8,464 bases of DNA, taken from Victivallales bacterium. GTDB lineage: Bacteria; Verrucomicrobiota; Lentisphaeria; Oligosphaerales; Oligosphaeraceae. Both the position numbers and the translations under genes were made by a program. The notes under the pieces are model-generated. The model saw nothing but the letters and a program-made list of their open reading frames with translations. It did not search any database and had not been told where the DNA came from. Positions 1-6,597 of this stretch are shown piece by piece (position 1 is the stretch's first letter; each line of letters begins with the position of its first letter). The stretch lies in NCBI GenBank assembly GCA_017458805.1, contig JAFTAC010000678.1:1-8464 (forward strand), read 5' to 3'.

Positions 1-211
1 CCATCAGGATACTCGCAGTCACGCCAGGCACATCCACGCGGACGAGGCCTCCAACATAGGGCTGACCGTCAAGACACTGGAAGACGATGACGAACTGCAG
101 GATATCGTCCTGTCCATCCATCACGCATATATGAGTACATTCTGGGGCACTCCGACCATAAAAATAATCGAAAGCGACAATGGTCACACTATGGCAATTA
201 AGCTTAAATAA
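1..211 (+). CDS. C-terminal fragment, SDH_sah (ClpP-fold serine protease)-like protein, 5' end outside window
   Basis: An open frame enters from the left edge (first whole codon at position 2) and ends at TAA 209-211, giving 69 visible residues. The segment runs from a His/Asp-rich stretch through 'GLTVKTLEDDDELQDIVL' to 'SIHHAYMSTF' and then 'KIIESDNG'. From memory, this series (Gly-Leu-x-Val, acidic ELQD, paired His, Lys-Ile-Ile-Glu before an Asn-Gly) resembles the C-terminal end of SDH_sah family proteins, which are ClpP/crotonase-fold serine proteases related to SppA. The catalytic part lies outside the window, so activity cannot be judged. The gene is convergent with darG, with 40 bp between the two stop codons. 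Whether it belongs to the phage or to the host flank cannot be decided here. That it is a coding frame is fairly sure; the family is moderate. Confidence 0.6.
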   Translation, partial: HQDTRSHARHIHADEASNIGLTVKTLEDDDELQDIVLSIHHAYMSTFWGTPTIKIIESDNGHTMAIKLK

Positions 212-251
212 TAGCCATTTTGCCACTACAAGAATCAAAACGAGGATTTAT

Positions 252-1280
252 TTATCTTATCCAGCCGAATTGTTGCAATCTGTCATACGAGAGTTTAATC
301 TGCGCCTCGCTGAACTGGCGTTTGTGTTCGTTCCACCGATGGATGAACTGGACAATTCCAGGCAAATCCTTGACATTCTCCTTGCATACAGTCCAATGCA
401 CGGTCGCCAGAAGTTCCATCCCGCCTGGGGATTCGAAGCCGTCAATCAACTCAAACACCCGCTGCATAAACATTGCAATTTGCGGCTTTTCAGCCAGAAC
501 CTGATTGGCCTCGGGAAGGACTCCCGGCACGATGGCAAGAGGTTTCTGCGGGGCATCTCCGCCATCTTTATACCCCGTGATGAAATAACCTTCAACTCTG
601 TTCAAGACCTGGCCTAGATTCTTGGCGTATGGACCATAGAAGTGCTTGACGTAGTTCAACTTCAAATCCATACCAGCCTCCTGTAGGAAATACATCAGCT
701 TGTGGACTTCCAAAAGGCTAATAAACGGATCCATTAGCCCATCCAGGTAACGCTGCATCAAAGACACCAATGCAGCCCTACAAATAGTCATCTTGGGAGG
801 TTCGCTCGCTGGCAAAGGCTGAATATCCGCCTGGGGACCATAGACACGAAAAACCACATTCTCGACAGGTTTCAATGATGCCTCCAGCAGTGGACGCACG
901 ACATCCCACGCAAGGCCACCGTTTCCGCAGCCAAGCGGGGGAATCGCAACCGATTTCACTTGATATTCCGCTATGACACGGATAAAATCCGTCAAGCCAG
1001 CCACGATGTCTGTTATGCTGCTGTTTTGCCTCCAGTGCCTTTTCGTGGGGAAATTGATGATTATCCGAGGATTACCAATGCAATTGGTTTCATACACAAA
1101 CATCTTGCCAGGCACCACCTGACCAGTCTTGCAGGCTTTTGCGTATGCCTTGAAGTTTTCCGGATAGAGTCTTTTGCACTGGAGGGCTATGCCACGCCCC
1201 ATAATGCCGACACAGTTCACCGTATTGACAATTGCTTCCGCATCGTCTTCAAATATATTGCCTGTCTTGTATTCCAACAT
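252..1280 (-). CDS. darG: DarG antitoxin: macrodomain DNA ADP-ribosyl glycohydrolase with DarT-binding C-terminal domain
   Basis: 342 residues. The N-terminal macrodomain (about residues 1-150) opens with 'YKTGNIFEDDAEAIVNTVNCVG', then 'MGRGIALQ', 'INFPTKRHW' and 'IPPLGCGNGGL'. Asn22 and the Lys of 'PTK' (Lys80) fall where DarG macrodomains place ligand-binding Asn and catalytic Lys. DarG removes ADP-ribose from thymidine in DNA and so reverses DarT. The C-terminal half (about 160-342) carries 'KLMYFLQEAG' and 'HFYGPYAKNL'. In characterised DarG proteins this region binds DarT and blocks its DNA-binding site. I chose ATG 1278-1280, not the in-frame start 28 codons upstream, because it follows darT by 11 nt and has a clear AAGGAG ribosome-binding site 6 nt before it; the longer start would overlap darT. 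The macrodomain makes this a DarTG2-type system rather than the NADAR-containing DarTG1. The gene is the second of a two-gene operon with darT. Confidence 0.93.
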   Translation of the reverse strand: MLEYKTGNIFEDDAEAIVNTVNCVGIMGRGIALQCKRLYPENFKAYAKACKTGQVVPGKMFVYETNCIGNPRIIINFPTKRHWRQNSSITDIVAGLTDFIRVIAEYQVKSVAIPPLGCGNGGLAWDVVRPLLEASLKPVENVVFRVYGPQADIQPLPASEPPKMTICRAALVSLMQRYLDGLMDPFISLLEVHKLMYFLQEAGMDLKLNYVKHFYGPYAKNLGQVLNRVEGYFITGYKDGGDAPQKPLAIVPGVLPEANQVLAEKPQIAMFMQRVFELIDGFESPGGMELLATVHWTVCKENVKDLPGIVQFIHRWNEHKRQFSEAQIKLSYDRLQQFGWIR

Positions 1281-1291
1281 GTCCGTCTCCT

Positions 1292-1936
1292 TCAGTAGTA
1301 CCAATCCCGTCGAACCATTATCTGCGGCCGATGCGCACTTGCTGACAACATATTGCCCACGCAATCAGCCTGAGCATCTGAATAAACGCCGATTTCAAAG
1401 ACAAGTTCCCATGGGAAACACCTTTCCATCAGGAACTCCGCTTGTTTTCGTTCCCGGCAACCAATCCATTGTGTGCTTTCAACTGCTTGCCAATCAATCT
1501 CATCCAAATCATCCAAAGAAGAGAAGTCATCAAAATACAAGGAACCTGCATTGGAAGAGGTAAAAGCCCAGCGAAGATTATTTGAATTGGCCCATTGTGC
1601 TGTTTGTTGCAAATCTGCCACTAAATGCACAATGCTCTCTTGTCCTCCCTTGTAATCAAGTTCTTCGTGGTTTTGTCTAGAGATCACATAGAGCATCACC
1701 GAACGCGGGCAAAAGTAAAATGGGACACACATTCCAACTGTTAATTCTGGCTGACTTCGGAGGGCATTGTGCAATCGCCTATCCTTGATCTTCTGCATCC
1801 CGATTGTGGAACCAGGGATGTTGCTGTCACGAATCTGCGCATCGCTGTAAAGCCATCCTCTTGTCACAATGGAGGGAATCCTGTCAATGTGGACAATATG
1901 GTAAATTGAGATTTGGGATGGGACCGGCGTGCTCAT
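1292..1936 (-). CDS. darT: DarT toxin: DNA-thymidine ADP-ribosyltransferase
   Basis: 214 residues, the usual DarT (DUF4433) length. DarT uses NAD+ to attach ADP-ribose to thymidine in single-stranded DNA, stalling replication; in phage defence it modifies phage DNA. Visible family features in order: 'YHIVHIDRIPSIVTRGW' with the NAD-pocket His13, 'KIKDRR' (Arg53/54), 'VPFYFCPRSVMLY' (70-83), 'RWAFTSSNA' in the substrate-loop region (122-130), and 'RKQAEFLMER' with the presumed catalytic Glu167, followed by 'FPWELV'. No key residue looks lost, so the toxin is expected to be active. ATG 1934-1936 is preceded by AAGGAG 5 nt upstream. The gene is transcribed away from the terminase genes, with darG directly downstream, the common toxin-then-antitoxin order. 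It is more AT-rich than the phage structural genes, which suggests a separate origin as an accessory module. Family assignment is firm; the in vivo role is inferred. Confidence 0.93.
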   Translation of the reverse strand: MSTPVPSQISIYHIVHIDRIPSIVTRGWLYSDAQIRDSNIPGSTIGMQKIKDRRLHNALRSQPELTVGMCVPFYFCPRSVMLYVISRQNHEELDYKGGQESIVHLVADLQQTAQWANSNNLRWAFTSSNAGSLYFDDFSSLDDLDEIDWQAVESTQWIGCRERKQAEFLMERCFPWELVFEIGVYSDAQADCVGNMLSASAHRPQIMVRRDWYY

Positions 1937-1947
1937 ATATTCTCCTT

Positions 1948-1976
1948 GTTAATTAATTTACTGCCCAAAAAGTCAA
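1948..1976 (-). promoter_or_regulatory. Candidate darTG promoter
   Basis: Read on the - strand, TTGACT (complement of 1971-1976) resembles a sigma70 -35 box. It is followed about 15-17 nt later by an AT-rich stretch (TAATTA/ATTAAC) that could be the -10, just ahead of the darT ribosome-binding site. The -10 match is poor, so the exact boxes are uncertain. Confidence 0.3.
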
Positions 1977-2029
1977 AAAGCAAACGTGTCATCGGATATT
2001 ATTTAGCCAGTTGATGTCCCCTGGAAATA

Positions 2030-2050
2030 GACTGAACGGACTGAACGGAC
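2030..2050. repeat. Short tandem repeat, 9-bp unit x 2.3
   Basis: The unit GACTGAACG occurs at 2030-2038 and 2039-2047 and begins a third time (GAC, 2048-2050). It lies about 95 bp upstream of the darT start. It could be a repressor-binding iteron or chance slippage; nothing else in the window repeats the unit. Confidence 0.6.
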
Positions 2051-2088
2051 ATTGATTTTGCCTATCACCCATTAGGAAATTACCTCCT

Positions 2089-2107
2089 ATTAATAGTACG
2101 TATTAAT
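2089..2107. repeat. AT-rich inverted repeat (candidate operator), site 1
   Basis: Perfect 7-bp arms, ATTAATA (2089-2095) and TATTAAT (2101-2107), surround a 5-nt spacer; the core contains the palindrome TACGTA (2097-2102). The size and symmetry fit a dimeric repressor operator. A related TACGTA site lies 106 bp to the right. Confidence 0.5.
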
Positions 2108-2178
2108 AACGCGCACGCGCCTACCCGCGCGCGAGAGGGCTGTACATATTCCCCTCCCCTCAATAATGCTTGCTCCAT

Positions 2179-2193
2179 GCGCGTCGTGCGCGC
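2179..2193. repeat. GC-rich hairpin-forming inverted repeat
   Basis: GCGCG (2179-2183) and CGCGC (2189-2193) are perfect reverse complements around a 5-nt loop. No T-run follows, so it is unlikely to be a terminator. It sits inside the right arm of the larger imperfect inverted repeat centred near 2155. Confidence 0.45.
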
Positions 2194-2197
2194 GTTT

Positions 2198-2217
2198 GAT
2201 AATACGTAATAGTAATA
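2198..2217. repeat. Second TACGTA-centred AT-rich site (candidate operator), site 2
   Basis: The stretch contains TACGTA at 2203-2208 in an AT-rich context and, on the opposite strand, reads TACGTATTA, a 9-bp match to 2097-2105 in site 1. The two cores are 106 bp apart, close to ten helical turns, an arrangement compatible with repressor looping. Protein binding is an inference. Confidence 0.4.
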
Positions 2218-2399
2218 TTTTTCTGGCTCCAGCGTATATAAAACGGGCATTTCTTCCCCAGAAGCCGTCCATCACCCAGGCTTTGGACCCCCATCGCCCC
2301 CAAAAAATCACAAGGTACTACCGAAACCGCCCACCGAATCGATTACCCGCGCAAAAGGCAAAAAATAGGTTACAGTTTCTTTATTTCACAGGAGGCCAG

Positions 2400-4565
2400 A
2401 TGAAAACCGAACACGAGAAAGAACAGCTTCTGCTAGATCTGGGAATGGATGTGGGAAGGGAAATGAGCGCCTATGACAGGCACCGGGCCAGGATGGCCAG
2501 GCAATCCATCGAGAGTTCCATCGAAGGCCGTGACATTGGCAGCATACCGGATGTAATGGATCCCAAACGGCGCGAGAAATGCCGCACCGACTTCATGCTA
2601 TTCTGCAAGACCTATTTTCCACGGGTGTTCTATCTCCCCTGGGGACCGCCGCAGATTGAAACGGCGAAACGCATCGAGGCCGCAGCCCTGGAAGGCGGCA
2701 ACTTTGCAATCGCGATGCCTCGTGGAACAGGCAAGTCCACCTTGTCGGAATGCGCGGCAATCTGGGCGATTGTCTATGGTTACAGGCGCTATGTGGTCGT
2801 GATATGCGCCACTGACACGGCAACCAGGGAAGTGCTGAACTCCATCAAGGGAACCTTCGAGAGCAACGAGGCAATTATGGAGGATTTTCCCGAGATATGC
2901 TACCCCGTGGAAAAACTGGAGGGGATCACGAACCGCTGCAAAGGCCAGCTCTGCAACGGGAACCGCACACACATAGAATGGAACGATGTGAAGCTGGTGC
3001 TGCCAAGCATTGAGGGCGCCCCGTCTTCCGGCTCGGTCATCAACAGCAGCACCATCACGGGACGCCTCCGAGGAATGAAGCACAAGACGCCCTCGGGCGA
3101 AATCATACGCCCCGACTTTGTCATCATCGACGACCCCCAGACACACGAATCCGCAAAATCGGCAGCGCAGACCGCCGACCGTCTCCGCATCATACAGAGC
3201 GACATCCTGGGTATGGCGGGGCCAGGCAGGAAAATCACGGCAATCATGCCGTGCACTGTTATCTATCCGGACGATGTGGCCGACCAGCTTCTTGACCGGG
3301 AGAAGTCCCCCGATTGGAATGGGCGGCGCATTGGGCTGTTGGAAGGTTGGCCGAAGAACTTCGTCCTCTGGCAGCGATATTGGGAAATCAGGTCCAACAG
3401 CCAGCGTAATGACAAAGGCACGACAGCCGCCACGGAGTTCTACATCGCACATCGCGAGGAGATGGACGAGGGATGCAAGGCGACCTGGCCAGACCGCTAC
3501 GAACAGGACGAGGCATCCGCGATCCAGTTCGCGATGAACCTCTTCTTCAAGGACAAACAGACATTCCTTGCCGAATACCAGAACGAGCCGCTGGGATATG
3601 AACTGGGAGATGGCGAGCAGCTTACAACGCAGTCCATTATGAAGCTGCTGAACAACCGGCACAAAGGCGACATCCCGGCAGCCGCCACACGCCTGACCAT
3701 GTTTGTGGACGTGCAGAAAAACCTGTTGTATTATACAATCATGGCTTTCGCGGACGACTTCACCTGCTGGCTGATTGACTACAACGCCTTTCCCGAACAG
3801 CCGCTGGGGATTTTCTCAACCAAGGACGCCCATCCGACCTACCGCGACCTATACCAGGGCACGGGACAGGAAGGCGCCTTGACCGCAGCCCTAGGAGAGT
3901 TCCTCATCCCTATGCTCCACCGCACATTCCAGCGGGAGGACGGCATGGAGATGACAATCGACCGATGCCTCATTGACTCAGGATGGGGGGAAACCACGGA
4001 TGCAATCTACAATTTCGTCCGGGAAAGCCGTCTTTCGGCCGTCCTGCTGCCATCCAAAGGCGTAAGCGTGAATGCCACGGTGCGCCCCATCAGCGAGTAT
4101 CCCCGCAAACTGGGCGAGATCATCTCCCCATACGAGTGGACAATCGGCCCTGTCAAAAGCAAGCGCCACGTGCGCCTGATGCGCTACGATGCAAACTACT
4201 GGAAGAATTTTCTTCGCAACCGCGTATTCTCCTCACGCGGGGAATCGGGCGCATTCTCCATAGACGGATTGGAGATCGATGACCGGTTCCGGATGCTCTG
4301 CGACCATCTTACCAGCGAATACAGTGTGGCCGAAACCGCGAAAGGCCGCCGTTGCGACATCTGGAAGCTCTATCCCAACCGCGAAAACCACTGGCTGGAC
4401 TGTGTTGTCGGTTGTATGGTGGCCGCCTCCGAGCGTGGCTGCCAGCTCCTGATCGCACCGCCCACCGCCACGGGTAAGGAGGCAAAGCCAGCACCTCCAG
4501 CACCCAAAAGAGCATTGCCTAGCTCCTACAGCGTCAGCAAATCGTATTCCGTGGCAGCCTATTAG
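2400..4565 (+). CDS. Phage terminase, large subunit (packaging ATPase and nuclease)
   Basis: 721 residues. The large terminase cuts concatemeric phage DNA and pumps it through the portal into the procapsid using ATP. The N-terminal ATPase shows a Walker A motif 'MPRGTGKST' (about 106-114) and a Walker B motif 'FVIIDDPQ' (240-247, acidic pair 244/245). The C-terminal part shows spaced acidic residues expected of an RNase H-like nuclease: Asp437 in 'MFVDVQKN', Asp526 in 'CLIDSGWG' and Asp667 in 'NHWLDC'. The length and the 'NHWLDC' ending are closer to GpA-like terminases than to the shorter Terminase_6 types. I chose ATG 2400-2402 because GGAGG lies 5 nt upstream; an open extension to 2166 is composed of repeat-rich intergenic DNA and looks non-coding. 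A Pro/Ala/Ser-rich tail follows residue 685. No small-subunit gene precedes it. Confidence 0.93.
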   Translation: MKTEHEKEQLLLDLGMDVGREMSAYDRHRARMARQSIESSIEGRDIGSIPDVMDPKRREKCRTDFMLFCKTYFPRVFYLPWGPPQIETAKRIEAAALEGGNFAIAMPRGTGKSTLSECAAIWAIVYGYRRYVVVICATDTATREVLNSIKGTFESNEAIMEDFPEICYPVEKLEGITNRCKGQLCNGNRTHIEWNDVKLVLPSIEGAPSSGSVINSSTITGRLRGMKHKTPSGEIIRPDFVIIDDPQTHESAKSAAQTADRLRIIQSDILGMAGPGRKITAIMPCTVIYPDDVADQLLDREKSPDWNGRRIGLLEGWPKNFVLWQRYWEIRSNSQRNDKGTTAATEFYIAHREEMDEGCKATWPDRYEQDEASAIQFAMNLFFKDKQTFLAEYQNEPLGYELGDGEQLTTQSIMKLLNNRHKGDIPAAATRLTMFVDVQKNLLYYTIMAFADDFTCWLIDYNAFPEQPLGIFSTKDAHPTYRDLYQGTGQEGALTAALGEFLIPMLHRTFQREDGMEMTIDRCLIDSGWGETTDAIYNFVRESRLSAVLLPSKGVSVNATVRPISEYPRKLGEIISPYEWTIGPVKSKRHVRLMRYDANYWKNFLRNRVFSSRGESGAFSIDGLEIDDRFRMLCDHLTSEYSVAETAKGRRCDIWKLYPNRENHWLDCVVGCMVAASERGCQLLIAPPTATGKEAKPAPPAPKRALPSSYSVSKSYSVAAY

Positions 4566-4588
4566 ACGGAAAGGACCAGGCCCAAAAT

Positions 4589-4634
4589 ATATATACGAAA
4601 CCTCGAAAAAAGCAAATTCCTCCTGCGTATATAT
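4589..4634. repeat. Inverted repeat in the terminase-gpW intergenic region
   Basis: Perfect 9-bp arms, ATATATACG (4589-4597) and CGTATATAT (4626-4634), flank a 28-nt loop. The loop and edge contain TCCTCCT, which could pair with a Shine-Dalgarno sequence. The GCGTATATA motif in the right arm also occurs at 2232-2240 upstream of terminase. It could be a weak RNA hairpin controlling the downstream joining/portal genes, or a promoter element; the arms are too AT-rich for a typical intrinsic terminator. Confidence 0.4.
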
Positions 4635-4672
4635 GGCAAAACAAAGAAAATCGTGCCGATACCGGAGAGAAT

Positions 4673-4891
4673 ATGCCAGAGCAGCTCACAAAAGAACAGG
4701 CGGAACAGAAAATCCTTGAGAATGCGGCAAACCCCGTAGCCAGCTATGCGGTGGATGGCGAGCAGACCACTATGAAGGACCCCGCAAAGCAGTTGGATGC
4801 GCTGGACCGCCTCTCGCAACGCCGCGCTGCTCGCAATCCCCTTGGCGCAATCCTGGCAGTCAGATTCCCGTCAGGCATAGGAGAACGTTGA
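4673..4891 (+). CDS. gpW-like head-tail joining / connector small protein
   Basis: 72 residues, close to the length of lambda gpW (68). The protein begins with a charged helical stretch ('LTKEQAEQKILENA'), then 'PVASYAVDGEQTTMKDPAKQLDALDRL', an Arg-rich 'SQRRAARNP' and a short hydrophobic end. The order helix, short beta hairpin with a Gly, 'D..KQLD.L..L' helix and basic C-terminal region fits gpW-family proteins, which seal the packaged head and create the tail-binding site. Its place between the large terminase and portal matches lambda W. ATG 4673 has GGAG 5 nt upstream. Its TGA is 1 nt before the portal ATG, so the two are probably co-translated. The family call rests on pattern, size and position rather than a strong motif. 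Confidence 0.75.
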   Translation: MPEQLTKEQAEQKILENAANPVASYAVDGEQTTMKDPAKQLDALDRLSQRRAARNPLGAILAVRFPSGIGER

Positions 4892-4892
4892 G

Positions 4893-6377
4893 ATGTTTTT
4901 CAAACGACTCCTCAACGCCATATTCCCCCGCAAAAGCGTCATCGCACGCTTCAATGCGGCGAGCCGAAGCCCCGACAGCATGCGCAACTTCCAGGGTTCC
5001 GACTTCCTTTCGGCGGATGCGGCCATGTCCCGCAGCGTCCGCCAACTCATCGCCAGCCGTGCCCGCAACGAATTTGTCAATAATTCTTACGCGAACGGCA
5101 TTATTATGACCCTGGCTGACGACACCATCGGACGAGGTCCGTGCCTCCAGCTGGAGCACGACGGTCCCCCCGAACCGCGCCACGACGAGGCACTCACCAG
5201 ACGCGAACGCCGATTCCACAAATGGGCCAGAGACGTCAAGCTCAACGACCTGCTCCGCTGTGCCAGAATCGCCAAAGCGGTGGATGGCGAGACCTTCATT
5301 CGCCTTCAGACCAACCCCAACGCCCCCCGCGAAGTAAAGCTGGAACCCCGTCTGTACGAGAGTGAATACGTGGAATCATCCACCCTCGCCGAAACGCCAT
5401 TGGAATATCACGCATCAGGCGAGCCCATGGAAATTGACGGCATATTCTACGACCAATACGGAAACCCCATCCGATACCACTTCTGGCGCATCCATCCGGG
5501 TTCTCCCTTGGGAGGTGCCCCCTTCGCCTACACCACCGAGGATGCGAAGTTCGTCATCCACTACGGCAACTTCTACCGCGCCGGCCAGCATCGCGGTATC
5601 TCCGAAATGGCTCCCGCGCTGAACATCTTCAACGATCTTCGCCGCTATAGCACAGCCGTTGTTCTCGCGGCCGAAGTCGCAGCGAGGCTGAGTTTCATTG
5701 TCTCCAACGACTTGCCGGCCGAAATGATGGAGGGGACAGTGGAGGTGGACGAAAACGGACGCATCTCCCAGACGGCACTGGACATGCGTGGACCGATTGC
5801 CCTGAACAGCGGCGAGTTCAACGGCCTGGTGTTGCCCGCAGGATACAAGACCTCCCAGATGAAGGCCGAGCAGCCTACCCAGCAGTACGTATCCTTTAAG
5901 GACGCGAAAATCGCCGAAGCCGCACGTGTCTTTTCCATGCCATTCAATGTCGCGGCAGGAAATTCATCCTCGTACAACTATGCATCAGGACGCCTGGATC
6001 ACCAGGTGTACCACAAGAAACTGCTTATCGAGAGAGATGAAATCGCGTCCGTCATTCTCGACCGCATATTCGAGACTTGGCAGGCTTTCGACAGTGCGGC
6101 GCATCCCGCCGACTATGTCTTCCCAGAAGAGGGGCACTATTGGATGTGGGACGGGTTCGAGCATGTCGATCCCGTCAAGGAAGCCAGTGCTCAGGCCATG
6201 CGCCTTGCAAACGGAGTGACCACTTTGGCGGAGGAATGCGCCCGTGAAGGGCGCGACTACCAGACAATCCTCCGGCAACGGGCGCGTGAGATACAAGACT
6301 GCCAGGACAAGGGGCTTCCTCCTATGCCCTGGATGAATGTGGAACAGCCAGTGGTACTATCCGACAAGGAGGAATGA
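4893..6377 (+). CDS. Phage portal protein (lambda family)
   Basis: 494 residues. Twelve copies of the portal form the ring at one head vertex through which DNA enters and leaves, and to which terminase and joining proteins dock. Family features seen in order: 'RQLIASRARNEFVNNSYANGIIMTLADDTIGRGPCLQ' (50-86), the typical start of lambda-type portals; 'DGETFIRLQ' (131-139); 'HYGNFYRAGQHRGISEMAPAL' (223-243), matching the conserved R-x-G-Q-x-R-G segment; 'SSSYNYASGRLDHQVY' (358-373); and 'DPVKEASAQAMRLANGVTTLAEECA' near the C-terminus. The length is near lambda gpB (533 aa). GGAG lies 9 nt before the start. The gene abuts the gpW-like gene, and its stop overlaps the next start region, as in a tight structural operon. 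No truncation is seen. Confidence 0.93.
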   Translation: MFFKRLLNAIFPRKSVIARFNAASRSPDSMRNFQGSDFLSADAAMSRSVRQLIASRARNEFVNNSYANGIIMTLADDTIGRGPCLQLEHDGPPEPRHDEALTRRERRFHKWARDVKLNDLLRCARIAKAVDGETFIRLQTNPNAPREVKLEPRLYESEYVESSTLAETPLEYHASGEPMEIDGIFYDQYGNPIRYHFWRIHPGSPLGGAPFAYTTEDAKFVIHYGNFYRAGQHRGISEMAPALNIFNDLRRYSTAVVLAAEVAARLSFIVSNDLPAEMMEGTVEVDENGRISQTALDMRGPIALNSGEFNGLVLPAGYKTSQMKAEQPTQQYVSFKDAKIAEAARVFSMPFNVAAGNSSSYNYASGRLDHQVYHKKLLIERDEIASVILDRIFETWQAFDSAAHPADYVFPEEGHYWMWDGFEHVDPVKEASAQAMRLANGVTTLAEECAREGRDYQTILRQRAREIQDCQDKGLPPMPWMNVEQPVVLSDKEE

Positions 6378-6595
6378 TGACGGCAATTCAGATAATGTGG
6401 GCGGTGATCGGAGCGCAGTGGGTCGCCATGATGGGCTTCTGCGGGTGGACAGTCTCCCAAATCAAGGAAGTGGAAAGGCAGCTCGCCGAACAGGACAGGG
6501 ACAAGTCTGTCAAACTTGCCTCCATTGAAACGCAGTTGGTCAATATCAATGCGACGCTGATGGAACTCAAGAAAGACCTGAAAGAGATGAGATAG
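6377..6595 (+). CDS. Small membrane protein with one N-terminal transmembrane helix and a coiled coil
   Basis: 72 residues. Residues about 4-24 ('IQIMWAVIGAQWVAMMGFCGW') form one hydrophobic helix. The rest ('VSQIKEVERQL' to the end) is highly charged with heptad-like spacing (I/V/L at regular intervals) and should be a coiled coil. This is the overall plan of inner-membrane spanins (Rz) and Mu gp25-like proteins, although it is short for Rz. A holin-associated or other phage membrane role is equally possible. I prefer ATG 6377, which overlaps the portal TGA by one base and sits 4 nt after GGAGG; ATG 6374 would leave only 1 nt of spacing. It lies between the portal and protease-capsid genes, so it is expected to be co-expressed with them. 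I do not recognise a named family. Confidence 0.75.
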   Translation: MTAIQIMWAVIGAQWVAMMGFCGWTVSQIKEVERQLAEQDRDKSVKLASIETQLVNINATLMELKKDLKEMR

Positions 6596-6597
6596 AT

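Larger units (their letters stand above)
1937..2399. promoter_or_regulatory. Divergent, repeat-rich intergenic region between darT and terminase
   Basis: 463 bp without a credible gene. It separates the - strand darTG operon from the + strand packaging genes and must hold start signals for both directions unless the phage genes are read from elsewhere. It contains a tandem 9-bp repeat (2030-2050), a 7-bp-arm AT-rich inverted repeat (2089-2107), GC-rich alternating CG tracts near 2110-2133 and 2179-2193, and a second TACGTA site (2203-2208). It is also where a terminase small-subunit gene or a cos/pac packaging site would be expected in a lambda-like layout. No small-subunit gene is seen. The role is inferred from position and repeats only. 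Confidence 0.55.

Noticed and set aside
191..218. Possible terminator: ATGGC/GCCAT stem enclosing the palindrome TTAAGCTTAA near the stop of the first gene
   Set aside because: The stem is only 5 bp, the loop is AT-rich and just four T residues follow; a weak hairpin at best.
1281..1364. 28-codon N-terminal extension of darG starting at 1364 on the - strand
   Set aside because: It overlaps the end of darT in another frame and precedes the macrodomain's usual first residues. ATG 1280 has a strong ribosome-binding site.
2090..2311. 73-residue open frame on the - strand between darT and terminase
   Set aside because: No good ribosome-binding site, odd composition from the CG-alternating tracts, and no recognisable motif.
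2166..2399. 78-codon upstream extension of the terminase frame
   Set aside because: It runs through the repeat-rich intergenic DNA with Cys/Arg/Pro-biased, non-terminase-like sequence. GGAGG sits right before ATG 2400.
2598..3662. Long - strand open frame opposite the terminase
   Set aside because: It is antisense to a motif-bearing terminase gene and arises from codon bias in GC-rich DNA; it lacks any known domain.
4632..4718. 28-residue open frame beginning in the terminase-gpW gap
   Set aside because: No Shine-Dalgarno sequence, overlaps the gpW-like gene out of frame, and the composition is simply basic.
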